From Vibrio penaeicida (GTDB taxonomy: Bacteria > Pseudomonadota > Gammaproteobacteria > Enterobacterales > Vibrionaceae): 64,000 bases of DNA. The stretch lies in NCBI RefSeq assembly GCF_030689305.1, contig NZ_JAUYVM010000023.1, positions 1 through 64,000 of the forward strand. Reading direction: 5' to 3'. Below the pieces are notes generated by a model. The model did no database searches. It saw nothing but the letters and a program-made list of their open reading frames with translations, and was not told where the DNA came from. Position numbers and translations under genes: made by a program. Shown here in pieces: positions 1 to 7,913 of the stretch (positions within the stretch are counted from its first letter, which is position 1; every line of letters starts with the position of its first letter).

Positions 1-76
1 TGGAGCGACACACGAGGTTCGAACTCGTGACCTCAACCTTGGCAAGGTTGCGCTCTACCAGCTGAGCTAGTGTCGC
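1..76 (-). tRNA. tRNA-Gly (anticodon GCC)
   Basis: Read on the minus strand this is a full cloverleaf: acceptor stem GCGACAC pairing with GTGTCGC, D-arm with AGCTGGTA, anticodon stem CAACC/GGTTG around loop TTGCCAA giving anticodon GCC (glycine), T-arm with TTCGAAC, and an encoded CCA end at positions 1-3. It lies downstream of orn on the same strand. More tRNAs may continue beyond the window edge, which starts exactly at the CCA. Confidence 0.97.
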
Positions 77-318
77 ATTCACAACGTTTCCGTCGTTTAG
101 GGCTGCGAATTATAAGAGCATTTTCTTTTGATGCAAGCCCTACATTCAAAAAAATCAAAAAAATTGTCAGTTTGATGAAAAAAGAAACAAAAGCCACCAT
201 ATTCGTTCATCCCTTAATCAATTCAATCATTAAGGTTGATTCTAAAAGACTCAAAATTCATAGATACCCGTATTCTCCAGCACCTTGGAAAGACAATACG
301 GGAAGAATTGGGAAGTAC

Positions 319-864
319 TTATATGCTAAATACTTGCTTGCGATAAAACTGAAGTTCAGCGATGGACTCACGAATATCATCCAAAGCAAGGTGACTACCT
401 GTTTTGGAAAATTGTGTTAGCACCTCTGGCTGCCAACGACGTGTCAGCTCCTTAATGGTACTGACATCGATATAGCGGTAGTGGAAGTATGCTTCAAGCT
501 CTGGCATGAATTCATAAAGAAAACGACGATCCTGACCAACACTGTTACCGCAGATTGGTGATTTACCAGCAGGTACCCATTGTTTTAAGAACTCAATGGT
601 TTGATCGATGGCTTGCTGCTCTGTCACTGTGCTCTGTTTAACGCGAGCCACTAAACCACTGCCTGTATGAGTGGTTGTGCACCATTCATCCATTTTCGCA
701 AGCTCTTCTTCAGGTTGATGAATAGCGAGAACGGGTCCTTCAGCGAGAATATTGAGCTCACTATCGGTAACAATGGTAGCGATTTCAATGATCTTATGGG
801 TTTCAGGGTCTAACCCTGTCATCTCGAGATCGATCCAAATTAAGTTTTGATCGCTGAACGACAT
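319..864 (-). CDS. orn: Oligoribonuclease (3'-5' exoribonuclease of the DEDDh family)
   Basis: Degrades 2-5 nt RNA fragments, including the pGpG left from cyclic-di-GMP breakdown, to mononucleotides in the cytoplasm. The protein begins MSFSDQNLIWIDLEMTGLDP, where the D-x-E of exonuclease motif I is visible; further acidic residues and a C-terminal LALDDIRESI segment complete the DEDDh set. The 181-residue length from the ATG at 864 matches the family. An in-frame upstream start at 951 would add 29 non-conserved residues and overlap the divergent rsgA start, so it was not used. Orn is divergent from rsgA with about 80 bp between, a usual gammaproteobacterial arrangement. Confidence 0.95.
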   Translation of the reverse strand: MSFSDQNLIWIDLEMTGLDPETHKIIEIATIVTDSELNILAEGPVLAIHQPEEELAKMDEWCTTTHTGSGLVARVKQSTVTEQQAIDQTIEFLKQWVPAGKSPICGNSVGQDRRFLYEFMPELEAYFHYRYIDVSTIKELTRRWQPEVLTQFSKTGSHLALDDIRESIAELQFYRKQVFSI

Positions 865-944
865 AGATGAATTGCCTATTTTGTTGATAAAAGAGGTATC
901 ATACCCACCTATTTTGGAATTCCAACCAAAGAAGTTGATAATCC

Positions 945-2000
945 GTGGCAAAAAAGAAAAAGCTCACAAAAGGTCAAGTACGACGCGTTCGTCATAACCA
1001 AAAAAAGCGATTGACCCAAGAAGAAACCATCCAATGGGAAGAGTCTATGTTGGGATCAGCCAAGTCAGGGCTGGTCATCACTCGTTTTGGTCAACACGCC
1101 GACATTGAAGACAGTGAATCTGGAAACGTTCACCGCTGCAATCTCAGACGTGGTATTGAAAGTTTAGTCTCTGGAGACAAAGTTATCTGGCGATCTGGTC
1201 ATGAATCTATGGCAGGCATCGCGGGTGTGGTTGAAGCCGTCGAGCCGAGAACCTCTATTTTGACCCGTCCTGACTACTATGACGGCTTAAAACCTGTCGC
1301 AGCGAACATAGACCAAATGGTGATCGTATCCTCTGTATTACCTGAACTTTCTCTTAATATTATTGACCGCTACCTTGTTGCTTCCGAGACATTGAATATT
1401 GAACCTTTAATCGTCTTGAATAAAATCGACTTGCTTGACAGCGCGCAGCGCGAAACCTACAGCGAATGGTTAACGGCATACGAGAAAATTGGCTACAAAG
1501 TTCTGTTGGTCAGTAAGGAATCCGGAGAAGGGATTGAAGAACTGCAAGTCGAACTTAAAGATAGAATTAACATCTTTGTGGGACAATCTGGTGTCGGAAA
1601 ATCCAGCTTAGTCAACGCATTAATGCCAGAAGTTGATGCTGAAGAAGGCGCCGTTTCGGAAAACTCGGGATTGGGGCAACACACAACGACCACCGCGAGA
1701 CTGTACCACTTCCCTAAAGGGGGCGACCTTATCGACTCTCCTGGAGTCCGTGAATTTGGTCTTTGGCACTTAGAAGCAGAAGAGGTTACGGAAGCTTTTG
1801 TCGAATTTCGACCGTTCTTAGGTGGCTGTAAATTTCGCGATTGTAAACACAATGATGACCCTGGATGTATTATTCGTGAAGCGGTCGAACGCGGAGAGAT
1901 CAGCAGTGTTCGTTTTGAAAACTACCACCGCATTATTGAGAGCATGGGCGAGAACAAAGCCAACAGGCAGTACTCACGCAATAAAAAAGCCGATTTGTAA
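945..2000 (+). CDS. rsgA: Small ribosomal subunit biogenesis GTPase RsgA
   Basis: Circularly permuted GTPase that acts in late maturation of the 30S subunit. The 351-residue protein has a basic N-terminus (MAKKKKLTKGQVRRVRHNQK), an OB-fold region, then the permuted GTPase motifs: G4 (LNKIDLL) comes before the P-loop G1 (GQSGVGKSSL) and G3 (DSPG). A C-terminal zinc finger (C-KFRD-C-KH...C) follows. The start is GTG at 945 with only a weak ribosome-binding site. It precedes psd in the same direction with about 130 bp between them, as in enterobacteria. Confidence 0.95.
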   Translation: MAKKKKLTKGQVRRVRHNQKKRLTQEETIQWEESMLGSAKSGLVITRFGQHADIEDSESGNVHRCNLRRGIESLVSGDKVIWRSGHESMAGIAGVVEAVEPRTSILTRPDYYDGLKPVAANIDQMVIVSSVLPELSLNIIDRYLVASETLNIEPLIVLNKIDLLDSAQRETYSEWLTAYEKIGYKVLLVSKESGEGIEELQVELKDRINIFVGQSGVGKSSLVNALMPEVDAEEGAVSENSGLGQHTTTTARLYHFPKGGDLIDSPGVREFGLWHLEAEEVTEAFVEFRPFLGGCKFRDCKHNDDPGCIIREAVERGEISSVRFENYHRIIESMGENKANRQYSRNKKADL

Positions 2001-2023
2001 TCATAAGACTCCCACTTGGCGAT

Positions 2024-2047
2024 ATTTGCCACAAATTTGTGGCAAAT
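2024..2047. promoter_or_regulatory. Perfect 24-bp palindrome between rsgA and psd
   Basis: The half-site ATTTGCCACAAA is followed directly by its exact reverse complement TTTGTGGCAAAT. No T-run follows, so it does not look like a rho-independent terminator. Just downstream, two GTAAA pentamers occur at 2049-2053 and 2062-2066. The position about 90 bp before psd suggests an operator or promoter-proximal hairpin; the binding protein is unknown. Confidence 0.5.
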
Positions 2048-2134
2048 CGTAAACCCTTATTGTAAAGAAGCTGACAACAGAAGTGAGATTCAGTAACATC
2101 TCGCGCCGACTTGTAGAACAAATTGGAATCAATT

Positions 2135-3001
2135 GTGTTAGATAAAATTAAAGTGAGTCTCCAGTACTGGATTCCACAACATGGATTAACGCGCCTTGTC
2201 GGTAAACTGGCGAGCGCAAAAGCAGGCAGCCTAACCACAGCCGTAATTCGTTGGTTTATCAAGCAATACAACGTCAACATGGACGAAGCTTTGCATTCGG
2301 ACCCTGCTTATTTCAAAACTTTCAACGAGTTTTTCGTACGTGAGCTAAAAGAAGGGGCTCGCCCTCTTGCGGAAGGTGATTCCGTCATTTCGCACCCAGC
2401 CGATGCCTGTGTAAGCCAATTCGGTCCAATTGAAGATGGTCAGCTTATTCAAGCAAAAGGTCACAACTATTCGGCGCAAGAGTTGCTAGGTGGCAGTGAA
2501 GCCTTAGCTAAAGAGTTTGTTGATGGCGAATTTGCAACGCTTTATCTATCTCCGCGTGACTACCACAGGGTACATATGCCTTGTGACGGCACACTGCGTA
2601 AAATGATTTATGTGCCAGGCGATTTGTTTTCAGTAAACCCATTAACAGCGGAAAACGTTCCTAACTTATTCGCTCGCAACGAACGTGTTGTTTGTATCTT
2701 CGATACTGAATTTGGTCCGATGGCACAAGTGTTGGTTGGCGCAACCATTGTTGGCAGCATAGAGCTGATATGGGCGGGCACTGTCACTCCACCTCGTGGT
2801 AACACTGTTTACACTTGGGATTACCCAGCAGAAGGCAATAAATCTGTTGTACTGAAAAAGGGTGAGGAAATGGGTCGCTTTAAGCTTGGCTCAACCGTTA
2901 TCAACCTATTCGCGAAAGACAGCATCAAGTTCGATGACAGTATGAAGCTAAACGCTCTAACGATGATGGGTACACCTTACGCGCATCAATCGAAAGACTA
3001 A
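2135..3001 (+). CDS. psd: Phosphatidylserine decarboxylase proenzyme
   Basis: Converts phosphatidylserine to phosphatidylethanolamine at the inner membrane. The signature LGST is visible near the C-terminus (RFKLGSTVINLF); autocleavage before its serine yields the small alpha chain with a pyruvoyl cofactor. The family motif YLSPRDYHRVHMP is intact. I place the start at GTG 2135 because GGAA lies 6 bp upstream and family members start close to DKIKV; a TTG at 2123 would add four residues. Predicted length 288 residues, normal for the family. A clear terminator follows. Confidence 0.93.
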   Translation: MLDKIKVSLQYWIPQHGLTRLVGKLASAKAGSLTTAVIRWFIKQYNVNMDEALHSDPAYFKTFNEFFVRELKEGARPLAEGDSVISHPADACVSQFGPIEDGQLIQAKGHNYSAQELLGGSEALAKEFVDGEFATLYLSPRDYHRVHMPCDGTLRKMIYVPGDLFSVNPLTAENVPNLFARNERVVCIFDTEFGPMAQVLVGATIVGSIELIWAGTVTPPRGNTVYTWDYPAEGNKSVVLKKGEEMGRFKLGSTVINLFAKDSIKFDDSMKLNALTMMGTPYAHQSKD

Positions 3002-3035
3002 CTGCACCGTATACTCAAATAAAGATACCCCGATG

Positions 3036-3062
3036 AAGGCAGGTTAAAACCTGCCTTTTTTG
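3036..3062 (+). terminator. Rho-independent terminator of psd
   Basis: Stem GGCAGGTT/AACCTGCC with a two-base loop, flanked by AA and followed by a run of seven T, 35 bp after the psd stop codon. Confidence 0.9.
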
Positions 3063-3183
3063 ATAAAAAACAAACTTCTATTCAATAGCCACGCGCACCT
3101 TTCCAAATTACCGATACGATCTAAGTACGCCACCGAATCTTAATTTATTCTGCCTCTAGGTTAAGGCTTCAACGAGATAGATT

Positions 3184-4599
3184 ATGGTAAAAAGCAACTC
3201 CTCGGTCTGGTTTAAACTCGCTTTCAGTTTCGCTATTCCCGTTATTGTCCTTCTTGTTCCTACCGATTCCATTCCTATCGATAATCTCACGTTGGTCCAG
3301 CATCGTTTACTCACGATATTCTTGCTTGCGGCATTGCTTTGGGTTTTGGAGCCTGTCCCTGTTTTCGCAACGTCAATCCTCATCATTGCACTTCAACTCG
3401 TGATGATTTCAGATAAAGGGTTACATCCATTTCGAATCGCCCCCGAACATCATGAGCTAGGGGAACTTCTCACGTATACCGATATTTTTAGTGCGTTCTC
3501 TTCACCCATTATCATTTTGTTTATGGGGGGATTTGCTCTAGCGATTGCCGCCGCAAAATACGATCTAGACAACAATTTAGCCCGAGTCCTCCTGAAACCC
3601 TTTGGCCACCAGCCTAGATTCATCATGTTAGGTCTTATGCTGATAACCGCCGTGTTTTCCATGTTTATGTCGAACACCGCAACGACAGTAATGATGCTTG
3701 CCCTACTTGGTCCGATTGTGGCTTCAGCTCCAAAAGGAGACACAGGCATCAAAGCCTTGGTGCTTTGCATTCCTATTGCCGCAAATACGGGAGGTATTGC
3801 CACACCAATAGGTACACCACCCAACGCTATCGCTTTACAGTATCTAACTGGTGAGCACAGTATTGATTTTCTATCTTGGATGATGATGGGGCTGCCATTT
3901 GTCTTTATTCAACTGACCATCGCTTGGCTACTTCTGCAAAAGCTTTTTCCTGCCTCTCAAAAAAGTATGACACTCAAACTCAGTGGCACTTTTAAGCGAG
4001 GTTGGCGAGCCATTACAGTTTACATAACCTTTGCACTCACCATTGTGTTGTGGATGACGACGAAATTTCACGGCATGAATACGTATGTGGTTTCCATCAT
4101 TCCGCTCACGGTATTCACCCTCACCGGAATTATGGGAAAAGCAGAGCTCAAGCAAATCAATTGGGACGTGTTATGGCTGGTTGCAGGTGGCATAGCGATT
4201 GGTATCGGGCTGGACAAAACGGGGTTAGCCAGCGCTCTGGCTCATGCTATCGATTATGAATCGCTATCGCCAATTGCCGTCGTACTCACACTGTCTGTCG
4301 TGTGCTGGCTGATGGCCAACTTTATGTCGAACACCGCGACCGCTAACCTTTTGATGCCCATTGCTGCTGCGATTGGAGCATCGATGCCTTCACTGGCAAG
4401 TATTGGGGGTTTGCAATCACTGCTCGTCGTTGTGGCTTTTTCGGCATCCTTAGGCATGATTTTGCCCGTTTCCACTCCACCGAATTCTCTAGCGTACTCC
4501 ACAGGGCTAATAGACAGCAAAGATATGGCAAAAACTGGCGTTATCATGGGCATAATTGGGCTTGGAATCGTATACTCTGCGATGTGGATATTTTACTGA
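3184..4599 (+). CDS. SLC13/DASS family sodium:anion symporter
   Basis: Inner-membrane carrier of 471 residues with about 12 hydrophobic segments. The two hallmark SNT motifs of the divalent anion:sodium symporter family are present (MSNTATTVMM and MSNTATANLLMP), each followed by a proline-rich re-entrant loop (IGTPPNAIAL and STPPNSLAYS). These form the substrate and sodium sites. Family members carry sulfate, phosphate or C4-dicarboxylates; the substrate cannot be read from sequence. The GDPD gene starts 17 bp downstream, so the two are probably co-transcribed. Confidence 0.88.
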   Translation: MVKSNSSVWFKLAFSFAIPVIVLLVPTDSIPIDNLTLVQHRLLTIFLLAALLWVLEPVPVFATSILIIALQLVMISDKGLHPFRIAPEHHELGELLTYTDIFSAFSSPIIILFMGGFALAIAAAKYDLDNNLARVLLKPFGHQPRFIMLGLMLITAVFSMFMSNTATTVMMLALLGPIVASAPKGDTGIKALVLCIPIAANTGGIATPIGTPPNAIALQYLTGEHSIDFLSWMMMGLPFVFIQLTIAWLLLQKLFPASQKSMTLKLSGTFKRGWRAITVYITFALTIVLWMTTKFHGMNTYVVSIIPLTVFTLTGIMGKAELKQINWDVLWLVAGGIAIGIGLDKTGLASALAHAIDYESLSPIAVVLTLSVVCWLMANFMSNTATANLLMPIAAAIGASMPSLASIGGLQSLLVVVAFSASLGMILPVSTPPNSLAYSTGLIDSKDMAKTGVIMGIIGLGIVYSAMWIFY

Positions 4600-4616
4600 T
4601 CTGACGGAGCCCAAAC

Positions 4617-5330
4617 ATGATCATCATTGCCCATCGTGGTGCACGAGCGACCCACCCTGAAAACACCTTGTCTGCTTTTCAATCAGCCCTTGATGGTGGT
4701 GCATCTGCGATAGAGCTGGATATCCACGAACACGATGGTGAACTATGGGTTATCCACGACAAATGGCTTAATCGGACGACTAATGGCATAGGGTTACTCA
4801 AGTGGTTTGACCGTGATGCATTAAGCAAACTTGATGCGGGCAATGGCGAGGGGATCCCAACATTAAAGCAGGTGCTCGCTCTTGTAAAAGGTCAATGTGC
4901 TTTGAATATTGAGCTCAAGGGGATCTCGGATCTGTCTTTACTCTATTATCATATCGATCTCGCAACGGAGCAGTTCCAATTCTCGAATCACCAGTTAATT
5001 GTTTCTTCTTTTAACCATGACTGGCTTGCCGAAATACAGCGAACTAAACCAAGCGTGCTCATTGGCGCTTTAACTAGCTCAAAGGGTCTCGATAAAGCTG
5101 AGTTTGCTGAAAACCTGAACGCAGTATCGATAAACATTAGCCTTGATGTGATGGATGAAAACTATGTCAAAGACGCGAAACAACGTGGACTTTCTGTTTA
5201 TGTTTATACCGTTAATCAACTTGAAGACTGGCAATGGCTGAGTGAAATCGGAGTAGATGGCGTATTCTGTGATTGCCCAAATAAAGCAATAGAACACTTC
5301 CCACAACCCCAAAAATTTCACTGGAAATAA
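4617..5330 (+). CDS. Glycerophosphodiester phosphodiesterase family protein (UgpQ-like)
   Basis: Predicted to hydrolyse glycerophosphodiesters to glycerol-3-phosphate and an alcohol. The N-terminus has the diagnostic IAHRGARATHPENT motif (catalytic His/Arg and Glu/Asn), followed by ELDIHEHDGELWVIHD, which carries the metal-binding E-x-D and second catalytic His. At 237 residues with no signal peptide it is the short cytoplasmic UgpQ-like type. GGAG lies upstream of the ATG. It follows the anion symporter closely, fitting uptake and use of phospholipid breakdown products, though this link is inference. Confidence 0.9.
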   Translation: MIIIAHRGARATHPENTLSAFQSALDGGASAIELDIHEHDGELWVIHDKWLNRTTNGIGLLKWFDRDALSKLDAGNGEGIPTLKQVLALVKGQCALNIELKGISDLSLLYYHIDLATEQFQFSNHQLIVSSFNHDWLAEIQRTKPSVLIGALTSSKGLDKAEFAENLNAVSINISLDVMDENYVKDAKQRGLSVYVYTVNQLEDWQWLSEIGVDGVFCDCPNKAIEHFPQPQKFHWK

Positions 5331-5395
5331 AGCTAGTTGTTGCCCAGTAATTCAGGCATAGTGAGTTTTTTATAACCACCTGATTTTCAAACGCG

Positions 5396-6283
5396 ATGTC
5401 ATACGAATGGCTTGCTTTAGCAGCCGCTTTTCTCTGGGCAATTTCCAGCATTATATCTGTTACACCCGCGAGACATTTAGGTTCCTTTTCCTACAGCCGG
5501 TGGCGGATGGGTTGTACTTCCATCATTCTCATTATTATGGCGCTATTTACCGGTGGTTGGGCAACCATCACCAGTGAACACATTTTACCTATGGCGCTGT
5601 CTGGGCTAGTGGGAATATTCATTGGGGATACCGCTCTGTTCGCGTGTATGAACCGTATGGGACCTAGACAAGCAGGCTTGCTTTTTTCTTGCCATGCCGT
5701 GTTTTCAGCCATTCTGGGGTACTGGATATTCAGCGAAACATTAAGCGGAACTGAACTATTCGGATCGGTACTGGTATTTTCCGGTGTAATGGCCGCCATT
5801 TTCTTTGGAAAGAAAAAACAAGGTCAGCACGAGTGGGAAGTAATACAAGGCAGTGTCGCCATTGGGCTCGCGTTAGGATTGCTCGCAGCGATTTGTCAGG
5901 CTTTAGGTGGGGTCATTGCAAAACCCGTCATGCAGGGCAACATCGACCCCGTTGCTGCGTCAGCCATTCGGATGATTACCGCATTTCTTGCGCATTGTGC
6001 TTTTAGAATGACCGGAGCCAAACTGTCTCGCCCGATTAAACCCATCAATTTACGCATCCTTTGGATATGCGCCATTAATGGTTTTTTAGCAATGGCGGTT
6101 GGTATGACACTGATTCTTTATGCCCTGCGAGACGGCAATGTCGGCATGGTCGCATTACTCTCTTCAACCACACCAATCATGGTATTGCCTTTGCTGTGGA
6201 TTTACACACGACAACGCCCAAACCCCTATGCCTGGATAGGCGCAATCTTAGCGGTAATAGGGACGGGGATTCTTGTTACTTAA
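5396..6283 (+). CDS. DMT-superfamily transporter (EamA type)
   Basis: A 295-residue membrane protein with about ten hydrophobic helices arranged as two repeated EamA halves (residues about 1-140 and 155-295). Each half ends with the usual helix pair (for example WIYTRQRPNPYAWIGAILAVIGTGIL). Family members are small-molecule exporters; the substrate is unknown. It sits 65 bp after the GDPD gene on the same strand and could be the last gene of that operon. Confidence 0.85.
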   Translation: MSYEWLALAAAFLWAISSIISVTPARHLGSFSYSRWRMGCTSIILIIMALFTGGWATITSEHILPMALSGLVGIFIGDTALFACMNRMGPRQAGLLFSCHAVFSAILGYWIFSETLSGTELFGSVLVFSGVMAAIFFGKKKQGQHEWEVIQGSVAIGLALGLLAAICQALGGVIAKPVMQGNIDPVAASAIRMITAFLAHCAFRMTGAKLSRPIKPINLRILWICAINGFLAMAVGMTLILYALRDGNVGMVALLSSTTPIMVLPLLWIYTRQRPNPYAWIGAILAVIGTGILVT

Positions 6284-6324
6284 CGGGTCCTCTAGCTAAA
6301 AATAAAACAAAAAAATCAAACGCT

Positions 6325-6365
6325 ATTGAGAACCATTTGCATTAAAAATATTTTAGGGATATATT
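6325..6365 (+). promoter_or_regulatory. Sigma-70 promoter overlapped by a Fur-like box
   Basis: A -35 hexamer TTGCAT (6337-6342) and -10 hexamer TATATT (6360-6365) are separated by exactly 17 bp. The 19-bp segment at 6325-6343 matches the inverted-repeat Fur consensus (AATGATAATNATTATCATT) at 13 of 18 informative positions and covers the -35. No protein-coding gene starts downstream before the terminator at 6539-6576. Assignment to Fur is by consensus comparison only. Confidence 0.5.
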
Positions 6366-6371
6366 GTCTAA

Positions 6372-6575
6372 GTCTGTGGAACGAGAGTACGACTCAATCC
6401 CGACCTTGAATCCTAAATACCTTTGGTGATGAGGTATCGAAGCTTCCTACTTCGAGAAACATTACTGCATCAACAAGTTAAGATACTTGTTTCAACGTAA
6501 GTGCTGCTTATCGAATTGTTGATGCCAAATACATTGTGATAAACAAAAACCACCGCTTAGGTGGTTTTTGTTTAT
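6372..6575 (+). ncRNA. Candidate Fur-regulated small RNA, about 200 nt
   Basis: Between the DMT transporter and epmA there is a 334-bp gap without a credible ORF, but with a promoter, a Fur-like box and a perfect 16-bp-stem terminator spaced for a transcript of about 204 nt. Inside are two more hairpins: TCGAAG/CTTCGA (6437-6442 with 6450-6455, loop containing CTTCC) and AACAAGT/ACTTGTT (6472-6478 with 6485-6491). Length and Fur control recall Vibrio RyhB, but the RyhB core CACATTGCTTCC is absent. The transcript would be convergent with epmA. Start and end are inferred. Confidence 0.45.
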
Positions 6576-6576
6576 T
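6539..6576. terminator. Strong bidirectional terminator
   Basis: Perfect 16-bp stem with arms 6539-6554 and 6560-6575 around loop GCTTA; the GC core is ACCACC/GGTGGT and both sides end in A/T-rich arms, so it can stop transcripts from either strand. It ends 42 bp before the epmA stop codon and would serve both epmA and the candidate sRNA. Confidence 0.85.
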
Positions 6577-6617
6577 TGTACTCGCCCAGCCGCAATTCGT
6601 GCTCTCTCTAGCCGAAC

Positions 6618-7592
6618 TCAAGCTCTTGGAAACGAAAACGCTGTGACGCGATCAATATGCTCTTCGCCCAGTGCTAACATAACCAAACGGTCGATCCCCA
6701 GCGCAACACCAGCACACTGTGGCAACCCTGCTTTTAAGGCCTCGATTAGATGATAATCAATGGGCTGCTCGCTCAAACCCATGCCGATTCGCTGCTGATT
6801 GTCTTGTTCAAATCGCGATAACTGCTCGGAGGGGTTATCCAGTTCATGGAACCCATTCGCGAGTTCAATCCCCTTGAAATAGACTTCAAATCGATCCGCT
6901 ACTCTCGGGTCTTGTTGATTGATTTTTGCTAGTGCTGCTTGGGAGGCAGGAAAATCATACACAAATACAGGGGCATCCTGCCCTATCTTGTTTTCAACGC
7001 CAACACTAAACAACAGCTGTAATAACGTGTCTCTGTCTTCTTCTGATTGCGCAATATCGCTTAAGCCCAATTCGCCTGCTGCTCGCTTTAAGATGTCCAT
7101 GGAATCTTCCAGTGGGCACACCCCTAACACCGACAAAAAAGCATTTTGATAGGTCATGCGATCCGCTTTCTCGCAAGCAAGGGTAAGTTGAAGTAGCTCA
7201 TCCATTTCATCCATCAAATCATGATGATTAAATCCAATTCGATACCACTCCAACATAGTAAATTCGGGATTGTGAAATCGCCCGTTTTCTTCATTTCGAA
7301 ACGACTTACAAATCTGATAGATCGAGCCACTGCCTGCGGCAAGCAGACGTTTCATGTGAAACTCAGGGCTGGTCATTAAATAGAGAGAACGCCCGTCAGC
7401 ATAGTCTGGTCCCACAAATTGGGTTTGGAAGGTATGTAGGTGAATATCCGTTACCGTAGCGTGGCTCATCGCGGGAGTATCGACTTCCAATACATCGTTG
7501 CGTTGAAAAAACGCACGTATCTTTCCAATCAATTCCGCGCGTTGCTTCAACTGCGTAATATCAGCGGTCGGTTGCCAGTTAATGATGGACAT
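6618..7592 (-). CDS. epmA: Elongation factor P--(R)-beta-lysine ligase
   Basis: Class II lysyl-tRNA synthetase paralogue that attaches (R)-beta-lysine to Lys34 of EF-P. At 324 residues it lacks the anticodon-binding domain of true LysRS. Visible class II motifs are the motif 2 region (SFRNEENGRFHNPEFTMLEW) and motif 3 near the C-terminus (GIDRLVMLALG). Its substrate EF-P and the aminomutase epmB lie within 9 kb. It is divergent from frdABCD, as in E. coli. Confidence 0.95.
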   Translation of the reverse strand: MSIINWQPTADITQLKQRAELIGKIRAFFQRNDVLEVDTPAMSHATVTDIHLHTFQTQFVGPDYADGRSLYLMTSPEFHMKRLLAAGSGSIYQICKSFRNEENGRFHNPEFTMLEWYRIGFNHHDLMDEMDELLQLTLACEKADRMTYQNAFLSVLGVCPLEDSMDILKRAAGELGLSDIAQSEEDRDTLLQLLFSVGVENKIGQDAPVFVYDFPASQAALAKINQQDPRVADRFEVYFKGIELANGFHELDNPSEQLSRFEQDNQQRIGMGLSEQPIDYHLIEALKAGLPQCAGVALGIDRLVMLALGEEHIDRVTAFSFPRA

Positions 7593-7696
7593 ACAATCTC
7601 TCTTTGGGTGTTTAAGCGCCTTATTTTAGCCGTGCTCCTCTTTCTCTTCCAGCGGCGATTCTTCTTCCACCACTATTATTGTTCACATTGGACGTC

Positions 7697-7712
7697 AGTG
7701 ACTAAAATCACA
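7697..7712. promoter_or_regulatory. CRP-like binding site in the epmA-frdA intergenic region
   Basis: AGTGA-CTAAAA-TCACA fits the CRP consensus TGTGA-N6-TCACA at nine of ten half-site bases. The 321-bp region 7593-7913 separates divergent epmA and frdA, so either could be controlled. I saw no good FNR site (TTGAT-N4-ATCAA). The site lies about 200 bp upstream of the frdA start. Apart from it and a CGGAGGT ribosome-binding site before frdA, I recognise nothing in this gap. Confidence 0.4.
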
Positions 7713-7913
7713 CATTTTAGAAATTTTATGCTCTTGTTTGCATTACCGAAGCAAAAACCTAAATGAATCAATTTTTCCGTATTTGAGCTCTTTTAATATA
7801 CCTACAGGAATCAAGGTTTTTTAGGATTAATGGATTCAACAGAATCCGGCAGGGACGGCTCGCTAAACGTGCGCTGTCGTTTTTGCATTTGTCGTTACTA
7901 ACCGGAGGTAACT

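Noticed and set aside
70..420. Plus-strand open frame of 116 codons between the tRNA and orn
   Set aside because: Overlaps the tRNA-Gly and the 3' end of orn, with no ribosome-binding site or family signature.
865..951. Longer N-terminus for Orn
   Set aside because: The extra 29 residues are unlike any oligoribonuclease and would overlap the rsgA start.
6372..6575. Identification of the candidate sRNA as RyhB
   Set aside because: Size and Fur control fit, but the conserved CACATTGCTTCC core is absent and the genomic location differs from what I recall for Vibrio RyhB.
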